This document shows positions 1 through 10,330 of a DNA stretch of 64,000 nt, one piece after another; position 1 is the stretch's first letter, and each line of letters begins with the position of its first letter. Source of the DNA: Quillaja saponaria (lineage: Eukaryota > Streptophyta > Magnoliopsida > Fabales > Quillajaceae); contig CM055607.1 of the NCBI GenBank assembly GCA_029379385.1, forward strand, positions 10,292,001 to 10,356,000. The letters run 5' to 3'. The position numbers and the translations under genes are program-made. The notes beneath the pieces are model-generated. The model made no database searches, was not told where the DNA came from, and worked only from the letters and a program-made list of their open reading frames with translations.

Positions 1-2271
1 GACCATTGTAGCAAAGGAGGATCTGTTTCATTCTGGGTTCGACATCGAAAATTCCCAGTAATTGCTATATGTTCAGTTTATGGAGGTCCTGGAGGATTGG
101 ATACCTACGTTCACTTTGAGGTCTGCTTGTTGATTAATGGTGTCAGAGTCCATGCACATAATGATAGTTTTTCATTAGAATCAAGGCATCACATATGGAT
201 ACATGATCTTCGAGCTCATATGTCCTCCCAGCAATGGCAGACCCTTGACAATTATTTGGAAGAAGATTGGAATCATGTGGAGGTCTCATTTGTAATGTCA
301 ATTGGGACAGTGAAGTGGTGCGGTGTTCATGTATACAAAAAAGAAACAAACATGGATGACATCCAATTCACCATCCCTAACGCTCAGAGTGCCATTGTGC
401 CCTTTGAATCTGAGCATGATGTGGCTGGAGAACAAGAGGATGCAGATTCATATCCAGAAGATGAAAAAATTGACAACTCGTTACAGCTACTAAAATATTT
501 TCGAATTTCGAAAACGACATATAAAGATAAGGCTATAATGGTTTACTACGAGGAATATGAGACTAAAATGTGGGCTAGAGGGACCAACATTGGCAAAGGT
601 AAAGGTTGTGGTGACATTTCTCTCTGACATTTAAAATTTAGTGGAAGTAGCTCTATTTTTGTTTTGGGAGGGGTTATGTGGATCCTTTTATATGCTTCGT
701 TTCTAATCCAATTGATTAATTTCATATTGCCTTTATGATTTAATGATCAGAGATTACAATTAAAGATGACAAACGGACCACTGCTGAGGAAGGTAAGTTC
801 AAATTCTTTATGTTTAAACCATTAATCTATCTTGCATCCTCAATAATTTGTGACGTGTACAAAGTAACAATTGACTTTCCTTTTTGTGTGCAGATGAAGG
901 AGATGCAAAGACAGAGCAGAAGATGACATTAGGAAAAAAAAGCATCAGTTTTGTCTATAGGATGAGTGAGCATGGTCCGTAACTTATTTACTGTATATAT
1001 CCCACCATATTCATATATATATATATATATATACTTAACAAATTAAATTAAATTCCATCAAAATAGTAAGCAAAATAATACACTACATGTTATTGCAGTT
1101 AGACTGCGCTCTAAACTCTCGGACACTGTGTCGAGTACAATGAATTTTGCGGCAGCATTTGTTGTCATGGGTGGAAGAGAAAATATTTTCAAGATTACTT
1201 TTGGGATGAAAGAAGGGGAGGAATTGTTGAAGGCCTCACATTGCTACAAATATACAAAAGCTGCTCCTATTCCAGGAGCCCTTTTTATCTCTACTGAAAA
1301 GGTTGCTTTCAGCAGTGAAGACTTTGATGATAAGGTAATTAACCTTGACATCATACCCCAAACGTATATATCATTTTGTACTAACAATACTACATGCAAA
1401 TTGTTGTGCAGCTTTTGATACTAATAGGAAATATTGAAGACGTCACCCTAAGCAGGAATGTGAAAGAGCCAACTCAAAAGTACATAGAGATTGTGACTAA
1501 AGATAAATCTGAATATCAGTTTAGGGGGTTCTTACGATATGAAAGTGCTTTCAAGAATCTGCGGAAGGCCATTTCAAGGAACACGGAGAAAATGACAATG
1601 AAAATTGACGAAGTTGAAGTTGCAGATGAAGCTGCAGGTGACGTTGCAGATGAAGCTGCACATGAAGTTGCAGATGAATTAGGCAATGCAATTGTAATGG
1701 AACCAGAACAGGAGAATGAATTACAATGCAAAGGAAGGAGTTCTATTAATGCACAGGAGATTTGTGAGCAGGGTAAGTAATTTATATTCACTAATAATGA
1801 TTTACTCACCAAAACACATTGAAGAAAGAAAGAGAAAGGAAAACTTGCAAAAGCAATCAATTCTTATGTCAAAATTACACCGAAAGGATGAATAACCATG
1901 AATTACACATGAATACCAAGTGTGTGTATATATATGTATATATATATATATATAATTATTCACTTATTTCTATTTTTTGTCAATGATGTCTTTGAGTATT
2001 ATCCTTGCACTATATAGGAAAATAAATTAGTTCTGAGTAATTAACTTACGTATGTTTTATGTGGATTATTACAGTAAATCAGGCTCCTAAAATAGCTGAA
2101 AATGAGAGAAGTTCGTTGAGTTTGGGGACAAAAGTTATTAAAGAGAGAGAGAAAATTTCTGATACTATGAAGAGTACATTCAATATGGGGGCAAAAATGA
2201 TTAAACAAAGTGGTAAAGAGAAAATTCCGTTTCTGCCGAAAAAGCTACCTTCTCCATTTAAAAGTTCATGA
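1..2271 (+). CDS. Gene A: 3' part of a TNL resistance gene, C-JID fused to a GEM-like GRAM domain (5' end outside window)
   Basis: Inferred exons are 1-598, 751-792, 894-974, 1099-1334, 1412-1772 and 2075-2271 (stop TGA). They sum to 1515 nt, exactly 505 codons, and every junction has GT-AG and matching phase (1,1,1,0,1). Exon 1 opens inside the TNL C-terminal jelly-roll domain (DHCSKGGSVSFWVRH, then FPVIAICSVYGG). The 894-974 exon (LGKKSISFVYRMSEHG) continues into VRLRSKLSDTV, the segment that precedes GRAM in GEM-like/FIP1 proteins. Exons 1099-1334 and 1412-1772 give the GRAM domain: IFKITFGMKEGEELLKAS, GALFISTEKVAF, KYIEIVTKDKSEYQFRGF. The last exon repeats the GEM-like helix (KISDTMKSTFNMGAKMIKQ). 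If intron 1 is retained, translation stops at 625-627 without GRAM. TNLs are intracellular immune receptors; GRAM domains usually bind phosphoinositides. No lesion is visible in the part shown. The fusion at transcript level is an inference. Confidence 0.82.
1616..1678 (+). repeat. 24-nt in-frame repeat in the acidic linker of gene A
   Basis: About 2.6 copies of a 24-nt unit encode EVADEAAG, DVADEAAH, EVADE just after the GRAM domain. Gene C has only a short acidic stretch (NNEAEEDE) at the same place, so the expansion is specific to gene A. It keeps the frame open. Confidence 0.8.
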
Positions 2272-2690
2272 CCTCTTTCTCCAAACTGGAGAGCTGTTTT
2301 GCAAGGTAATTTTCATTAACTTGCGTACTAGTATTATATTATATATATATACACATACATATATCCAATCAAGGTGATCATCATGATATTTAGCTGCAGG
2401 TTTTGATACCAATGAAGGTAAAGATGGCCATGAATGTGAAGTATATGGAGATAATTGCTGGGTTCAATAAAAGGGATGAGATATTGCGTGTTGTTTGTGT
2501 GTTTAGACATAGCATGAAGTCTTTCTAGACTTGTAATGTGTTTAAGTATAATTGCTTATGTATTCCAATGAACTTGTGCTTGTATGCAGAAGTTGAATAA
2601 TAGCTTATGTATTCCAATGAACTTGTGCTTGTTTTGTAATTCAGATGTAATATATTTTATCGATTCAATAAAAAATAATCCCAATGTGTT
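2272..2690 (+). terminator. 3' UTR and poly(A) region of gene A
   Basis: After the stop, a possible 3' UTR intron runs from a donor near 2306 (GCAAG/GTAATT) to an acceptor near 2400 (CTGCAG). AATAAA motifs lie at about 2465 and 2667-2672. A short direct repeat (AGCTTATGTATTCCAATGAA and its near copy) lies at 2555-2640. Confidence 0.45.
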
Positions 2691-3940
2691 CTTGTATAAT
2701 CTGTGACGTGAGTGATTTTAGCATATGTTATATGAGGCGGGCCAGCTAGAAATCTTTTGCTTTTTTCGTTAACGGTAAGAAAACAGGATTGAAAAAGATG
2801 AGTTGGACTTGGGGTGTGGGGCGGTCTAATAAAAAGTATAAAATCACGGGTGACAAGGAGCAAGCTTAAGCTTGCAAAGTTCGGTTCCGCTCGTCAAGAG
2901 TGTAAGCTCATTCAAGATTTTTGAAGGTATTTTCAAAACTCTAAAAAGATTTTGTAATAAAAAAGAGTTAAATCTATGATCTATTTACTAAGTTTTTGCA
3001 TAATTTATCACCAAACCAAATTGGCTCTTGAAATTTTTTTTAAAATTTTAAAAAAATTTTATAATAGAAGGAGTTGAATCCATGACCTGCTTAATAAATT
3101 TTTACATAACTTATCATCAAACTAAGTTATAATTTATATTTAATTTTTTATAAATTAAATTTATTATAAATTTATATATAAGTAATAAAAAATTTATTAA
3201 ATAATACTAAATTAGCTAGCTCACGAGTTAAGGAACTGAACTTTAAAAAAATTGAATTTGACATATTTTATCAAATAAATTCAAAATAAAATTTAATATA
3301 ACTTATTTAATAAATAAGTGGAGTTCGAATCGAATTTTTACCTAGCTACCTCGGCTCATTACTTTTCCTAAAAACCATCCAAAGTAATGTTTCACTCATG
3401 GAGGACTGAAATAATAATAAATTTTTTTTGACAAGGTGCTGGCATAAAAAAATTATAAATGGTACATGTTTTTTGTAAAAAGAATATAAAAATTCTTTAA
3501 GTAGTTGGCCACACTTCCTATACTCGGGAGAAAGAATTATGCTTTTCGTGTGTACGTGACTGGTGAGAAGTTACACATAAGAGGCTTAATCACAACCTTT
3601 GCTTTTTATTTATTTATTTATTAATTTTATAAGTTTAAATAATTTTAGAAGAATATTAAAATATAAAATTTTAATTTTAATAAGAATGATTTGTTTTTAG
3701 TTGTATATTTGAAAATATTTATTAAAATTATTTAAAAATATAAATTAGTAGAGATATATATACATAAATTAATTTGAATATCATATAATCTCTAAAAAAA
3801 AATTAAAAGTAAATTCAAGAATTTCGATTAACCTATCTCTTCCTATTTTTTATTAAAAAAAAATTATCCCTATATATCTCAACCAGTAAAGATGTGCCCA
3901 CCAATATGAATCACACAAGTGCTTGTAACTTAACATGCTC
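2691..3940. other. AT-rich intergenic spacer
   Basis: No gene is visible. The 2860-3350 part contains runs such as GAGTTCGAATCGAATTTTTACC and CTAGCTCACGAGTTAAGG. They resemble the dispersed repeat found several times right of 41800 and look like a degenerate copy of it. The short reading frames here have no recognisable protein content. Confidence 0.4.
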
Positions 3941-4544
3941 AAAAGTCATTTAGTCAGTACAGACGAAGCTTTGTCAAAAGCTTCTTACAATCCAAGAGAC
4001 CACCACCTGTAAGTGTACACGCATCTGGGACCCACACGAATTTAATGTGAGCAACTTTTCTTTCGTAACAGTTGTAACATTGAATGTAAATAGATATATG
4101 CTGTCCATATTAATGCATCTTTCAGCTTTACTTTGTCAAGCAATAGCAGCAGAGAAAGTGATTAGAGAAGTTGTTTGTGAAAGGAAAGGGGAGACTACCA
4201 ATTCACAGAGTCTCCTACAGATTGGTATGATCTAACAGGCATAACTTTGAGTAATTGATTATTGCCTGCTTCCATGGAGTTTTTCTTGTAATTCGTATTC
4301 CTGGTTCTCCTTCTCTTGCTGCCATGGATTTTTCCTTGCAATTTTCCAAGAAAAACTTTCCAAACTCAATAAATCAGTAACTTATTTTTGAAGAACCAAT
4401 TACTTGAAAAATATGCAAAATAAAAATTTCTTCTGAACAAGAATTTACTTATGCTACTTCCACATAAATTGCTAGCAAAGCAAGACTGATTAACCCACTT
4501 CTAATTTTTCAGGCCTCTACCATAATTTCTCCTCTCATGGTATC
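3941..4544 (+). promoter_or_regulatory. Promoter and 5' leader of TNL gene B, with a P450-start relic
   Basis: This segment aligns with 25210-25980 in front of gene D, so the upstream region was duplicated with the gene. A likely 5' UTR intron ends at TTTTTCAG (4505-4512), 32 bases before the start codon; D and C have an equivalent acceptor. At 4274 the sequence ATGGAGTTTTTCTTG followed by a Leu-rich frame resembles the membrane anchor of the P450 relic at 31601, also in its flanks. In B this frame is closed by TAA after five codons. No clear TATA box was found. Confidence 0.55.
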
Positions 4545-7500
4545 ATGGCACATACAGGGGCTTCCTCCTCCTCTTGCACCCATAAAAATTGGACTTATGA
4601 TGTCTTTCTGAGTTTTAGAGGAGAAGATACCCGATTAAATTTTACAGGCAGTCTTTACAATGCTCTGTGTCAAAAAAGACTACACACATTCCTAGACAAT
4701 GAGGAGCTTAGGAAAGGGGAAAAAAATATCACCTGCCCTTCTCAAAGCAATTGAAGAATCAAGGATTTCAATTGTTATATTCTCTGAAAATTATGCTTGT
4801 TCCTCATGGTGCCTTGATGAACTTGTCAAAATCCTTGAGTGTATGCAAGCAATGGGACAGTTGGTTCGACCTGTTTTTTTCAATGTGGATCCATCAGATG
4901 TAAGACATCAGAAAAGAAGTATTGGAGAAGCAATGGCTAGGCATGAAGAAAGATTCAAGAACGAGATGGACAAGGTGCAAAAGTGGAAGTCTGCTCTGCA
5001 CAATCTGGCCAACTTGTCTGGATGGCATGTCAAATCTGGGTAGACATACATCTCTTTTCCTTTTGTTATGTGCATGCTATTTAATTTATTACAACTTTTT
5101 TTATTTATGAATTAAATTTGATATCTATCTCAGGTATGAATATGATCAGTTTATTCAGGAGATTACTGATGAAGTCTGTAAAAAATTGAACTCAATATTT
5201 ATGCATGTAGTTGATCATCCAGTTGGGTTAGAGTCTCGTGTATCAGAAGTGACTTCACTTTTAGAAATAGATTCTAGTGATGGTGTTCGCATGATTGGGA
5301 TTTTTGGCATTGGTGGAATAGGAAAATCAACAATCGCACGAGCCCTCTATAACTTTGTTGCAGATAAATTTGATTACAAGATTTTCATAGCGAATGTTAG
5401 AGAAAATTCGATTAAACAAGGTTTAGAAGAACTCCAGAAAGAAATTCTTTCCGAGGTGCTTATGGAGAAAGGTTCCAACATACACAATGTTAACCAAGGA
5501 ATAGCTATAACAAAAGATAGACTTCTTCGTAAGAGATTAGTTCTTTTGATTCTTGATGATGTTGACAAACAAGAGCAATTACAAGCATTAGCAGGAGGAT
5601 GTGATTGGTTTGGTTCTGGTAGCAGAGTCATTATTACAACAAGGGATAAACATTTGCTAGATGTTCATGGGGTCGATAAAATATATAATGTGAAGGAATT
5701 CAATGATGATGAAGCCCTTGAATTATTTAGTTGGAAAGCCTTTAAAAGAAGCAAACCAGAAGAAAGTTGGATAGACATTTCAAAGCAGGCAGTGTTTTAT
5801 GGCAAAGGCCTTCCATTGGTGTTGGAAATAATAGGTTCTGAACTATTTGGTAAAACAATTGATGAATGGGAATGCACATTGCAAAAGTACAAAAGCATTC
5901 CAAATAGAAAGATTCAAGAAATCCTAAGAATCAGTTTTGATAATTTGGAGGACAATGAGAAAGCAATTTTCCTTGACATTGCATGCTTTTTCAAAGAAGA
6001 TAAATTGGATCATGTCAAACATATATTAAATGCATGTGGATTCTACCCGAATTCTGGTATCCGAGAACTTACTGACAAATCTTTGATAGCTGTTAAAGAA
6101 AATCGGCTGTGGATGCATGATTTAATTCAAGATATGGGTAGAGAAATTGTTCGGCAAGAATCACCATTAGATCCTGGAAAACGTAGTAGATTATGGTTTC
6201 ATGAGGATATTGTTCGAGTACTAAATGACAATATGGTAAGATCGATATAATGCATATTTTAATATATTCAAGTCCTCTCATATCTATTTTTTTTTATACT
6301 AAATTCTAATGTTGATTGCTGATGCCTTTGTCTTTTTCTGTTTTTTCCAATGGAATTAGGGAACAGAAAAACTTGAAGCCATAGTGTTAGATTTGCCCAG
6401 GCAAGTGTATGAAGTGGAGTGGAACAATGAGGCTTTTGAAAAGATGAAAAATCTTAGAATGCTTAAAGTTGCTGAATATCAAATTGGATGCTTTTCTAAA
6501 GGTCCCAAACATCTCCCAAATAATTTAAGAGTGCTTTTCTGGGATGACTACCCTTCATCATCTTTGCCACCTGATTTTCATCCCAAGAAACTTGTTATAC
6601 TTGAGTTAAGGTACAGTCGTTTTGCATTGGAGCAGCCATTCAAGGTAAAGTCATTATTTGCAGTTTTGCACATGTTTACTTCATTATTAATTTGAGTAAT
6701 TATAGTTGCACAAAAATTTTAAGTGGTCCCCACATGCAAGAGGGAGAAGTGCGTGGAAACAACTCTCTCTTGAAATAGGTTCTCACTAATATTTGTATCA
6801 GCAATGTGCACGAACATTATTCTATTCAATTTGCATGTAAAAACTCTTAATTGAATATAATAATAATTATTTCAATTTTGTTTAATGCAGAAGTATGACT
6901 ATTTGACTCATATGGATCTAAGACATTGTTCTGCCATTAAAGAAATACCTAACATCTCTCAAATTCCAAATTTAGTAGATTTGAGTTTTGATGGATGTAA
7001 GAATTTAGTCAAGGTTCATAATTCTGTTGGGTTTCTAAGTAAGCTTGTTAAGTTGAGTGTCTGGGGATGCACAAGCCTCAAGAGTTTTCCACCTCTTGTG
7101 AAGTTGACAGCTCTTGAACACCTTGATTTCAGGAGTAGTTCAAAACTTGAGAGATTCCCAGATGTTTTGGGGAAAATGGAAAAGATAAGATTCATTGATG
7201 TGGGAGAGACTGCAATAAAGGAACTCCCATCTTCATTTGGCTATCTTATTGGGCTTGAAAAATTATGTTTGACAAAGTGTATATGGCTTAGTGATCTACC
7301 AAGTAGCTTTCTAGCTTTGCAAAATCTTAAGGAGCTTGATATGGGAAATTGTCCCAAAATTCGAAAATGTTTGAGAATGTTCAAGAAACATGGACAAGTA
7401 ATTGAAGGTTTGGTTACTTCAATATTGAACTTGGTTTTACTAAATGTCAAATACTGTGATCTATCAGATGATGATGTTTTCATAATCCTTAGTAGTTTTC

Positions 7501-9138
7501 ACAAATTGGAAAAGCTAAACCTATCTGGAAACAACTTTGTTACTATACCAACATGCATCAAAGAACTTCTGTACTTGGAGACTCTCCAAATGGATTATTG
7601 CAGTTTCCTCCACGAAATTCCAGAGATTCCACCACTTTTACGAGACATAAGTACCGATTTTTGCAGATCATTGACTAAACAGTCATCAAACATATTATTA
7701 AGTCAGGTTGCTCTCTAGCTCTTTCTCTCATTTTCACGCAACCCATAAACTTAAATTGTTAGATGAGGTCGCAAGAATGATCTTTGATATCTTTGTGTAA
7801 CAGGGCTTGAAGGAGGTCAAGAACTTACATGTTCAAGTCCCAGGAAGAGGGATTCCAGATTGGTTTGATCACCGTGTAAAAGGGGGATCCTTGTCTTTCT
7901 GGGTTTGTGGAAATTTCCCAGTGATTACTGTGTGTTCTGTTTTTGGGGGACAGGAAGAGTTATGGTTAGACTTCCAATTCAACTTGTTCATCAACGGCCG
8001 CAGAGTGTATGTGTTTCGCAATACTTATGGGGTAAAACTTGAACATTTTACGTGGCTCCATGATCTAAGAACTGATATGTCCTCCAAGCAGTGGCGAGAT
8101 CTTGACACATACCTACACCATGATTGGAATCAGGTGGAGCTTTCATTTGCATTGTCAAAGGGGACAGTGAATTGGTGCGGAGTTCATGCATACAAGCAAG
8201 AAACAGACATGAAAAATGTTCTGTTCACAAATCCTGATTCTGAGAATTGGAGTATGGCCTCTGATCATTTTGATGAAGAAAGTGAAGGCTACTTTTCATG
8301 TACATCAGATGAAGATGTTGAGGAGACAGAAGTAGAAGCGACCAGCCCACAAACCAAAGAAGGTGCTAAAATCAGTGTCTTGGTTAAGGCTATGATGGCT
8401 TTGATTTCTCCACAAGATGATATTAAAGTAAGGCTATGATTCTGATGCATGCACTTCTTCTTGTCAGTGCAGGTAAAGAAGATGAAATTATGGAGCTCAA
8501 GAAAACATTAGGAAGCTGGAAAATCATCAACTTGGCAAAAAGGATCCATCACCATGGTATGTATTTAATCCACATAGCACCCCATATTGCTCTTTTAAGA
8601 ATTCAAATTCTCACATAGCAGCAAAATAAAATACATTGTAAAGGAAATTAATTGCAGTTAAATTGCGTCCTGGATTCTATGGGAATTCTCGCAACATGTT
8701 GATTATGGGGATCTTCATCATTATATCCGGTGGCAGAGCTAATCTGTTCAAGCACGAGTTTGGGATTAGAGAAGGAGAGAAGCTGTTGAAGGCCTCACAG
8801 TGTTATTTTTGTTCCGCAGCTGGTCTAATTGCAGGAGCCCTTTTTATCTCTACTGAAAAAGTTGCTTTCTGTGATGAATTAGTCCGTAAACATCAGGTAA
8901 CTTTTATGTCATGATCAACCCTAAAAAATAATACTTGGACATTGAAATTAATTAAGGTGAGTTTTTGCAGTTTGTGATACCCATAGAGATGATTAAAAAA
9001 GTCAACCAAGGAAAGAAGATGAACCAGCCAGCTCAGGAGTACATAGAGATTATAACTGAATACGATGGAGAATTTCGGTTTATAGGATTTTTACAATATG
9101 AGAAAGCTTGGTTGAATTTGTTGATGGCCATTTCTTGA
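4545..9138 (+). CDS. Gene B: TIR-NBS-LRR-C-JID-GRAM resistance gene, near complete, one frameshift in the TIR exon
   Basis: Inferred exons are 4545-5039 (TIR), 5134-6235 (NB-ARC), 6360-6644 and 6891-7706 (LRR), 7804-8362 (C-JID), 8473-8556 (GEM-like linker), and 8658-8896 plus 8971-9138 (GRAM). Motifs seen: DVFLSFRGEDTR; SSWCLDEL, whose Glu is the TIR NADase residue; P-loop GIGGIGKST; kinase-2 LLILDDVD; RNBS-B GSRVIITTRD; GLPL; WMHD; WFDHR of the C-JID; GALFISTEKVAF of GRAM. The exons total 1249 codons only if the A run at 4720-4726 is read as six A, as in gene D. With seven A the frame closes shortly after, at 4752-4754. All other exons are open. The protein would act in the cytosol or nucleus as an immune receptor. 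Either this is a recent pseudogene or the seventh A is an assembly error. A competing donor at 8428 exists but would give a frame that stops early in the next exon. Confidence 0.85.
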
Positions 9139-9211
9139 TGAATGAACACCTGGAAAATGTAACTGAAAATTGAAATCTTTATCTGATCAAAATTTTTTTA
9201 GGATTATTTAA

Positions 9212-9253
9212 GCTTTGAAGAATCTCCAGAAGACAATTGCTATGGCCAGGTAA
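9212..9253 (+). other. GRAM C-terminal helix relic behind gene B
   Basis: The sequence reads ALKNLQKTIAMAR then stop, the usual end of a GEM-like GRAM domain. It lies 70 bases after the gene B stop, which itself ends on a second version of the same helix (AWLNLLMAIS). Gene D has the same arrangement at 30716. It may be an unused exon or an alternative last exon. Confidence 0.45.
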
Positions 9254-9289
9254 CTTTAGCTAAAACTACTTTTACATTTTAGACACTTT

Positions 9290-10330
9290 CATTTTTATGA
9301 AATTAATTTACTGCCTTATGAACTCTTTTGACCAATTTCTCTCAAACCATTGTCTGGAAAATATTATGAGAGTAATGACAGACCATATCAGAAAGTTTGA
9401 CCAACTGGGTACAGAACACATCACTACTGAGACTAGAGAAACGGGACGAACATCTGGGCCCAAACGGCCTGCTGCATGGCCTAGCATAGTCCTACGGCCC
9501 CAGCCCGTAGAAGTCCGCCAGAATTCTGTTATGCCTTTTTCCGCTTGTCACCACCTTGTTTACTATTCAACTAGCCTAGGTTCAACTTGTTTTAACCCTT
9601 AACGTGTTATTTATTTTTTGAATTAAAGAGTTCTTAATGACCGAGCTCAAACTTGCTTAAAAATTGATAGCTCTTTTATTCAAGTACTTTTAGCAAGCCG
9701 AACTTGAATCTGCATAGTCCAGTTAGTTTTCATGACTACCAGATGTAAAGGACCTGTCTTTTTTGTATGCTTAATCTGTTTTGAGTGCATTATTGATGGT
9801 GACACAAGGATTTCAAGCTAGCCGCAAAATTTCACTTATTTAAGATTAATTAGGAAGAGAGGCATTTAATTAATTCTTCTTGTGGGGTCGTTTTCATGGA
9901 CTACACTAATGTTAAGTCCAACAATGTCCGGACTTACAATTTGTGTGTTGGATGCTAGGGTGCTTGCAGAGTTGGAACCACATCAACTTGGGCTCGGGAA
10001 CTTGCAAAATATACGAAAGTCAGATGTCGAGGTGTGTCCCTAAAATCATCGATCTGATGGATAAGTTAGAGCTTTCCTTGTATATATGTGAGATAATCAA
10101 TGTAAAAGTGCAAGAAATATATATTTTTCTTCGTTAATTATAGGTTCACATGGGGTTGCCATGTGTCCCAAGGAAGTGGAATTGCTACTAGTGTATTGTA
10201 GGACTATGATCCAATGGAATTGGTTGGAAGGTACTCTCATACTAACATTTCCTTAGTAGGAAGAATTGGTTACCATTCAGACCAATTAATTATATGGAAT
10301 ATAGTAAATTAGAGATATCAGTATGAAAGT
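9290..10330. repeat. Spacer shared with 30830-31060 and 35930-36440
   Basis: The first part (AAAATATTATGAGAGTAATGACAG and following) matches 30930-31040. From about 9510 (AGTCCGCCAGAATTC) to 10320 (TAGTAGGAAGAATTGGTTACC) it matches 35935-36440 in patches. About 4.9 kb lies between these two halves on the gene D side (P450 relic, inverted-repeat element, LINE) and is absent here. A GC-rich patch at 9450-9520 is unlike its surroundings. No gene is supported. Confidence 0.6.

Noticed and set aside
1099..2271. The GRAM exons as an independent small gene downstream of each TNL
   Set aside because: No good ATG context or promoter separates them, and the linker exons are phase-matched to the C-JID exon in all four copies, so fusion is the simpler reading. 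Only transcripts can settle it.
8428..8440. Strong-looking donor AAA/GTAAGG at the end of the long C-JID frame of gene B (also in D)
   Set aside because: Splicing there puts the next exon in a frame that stops within 13 codons; the donor at 8363 keeps the frame and matches the phase used in A and C.
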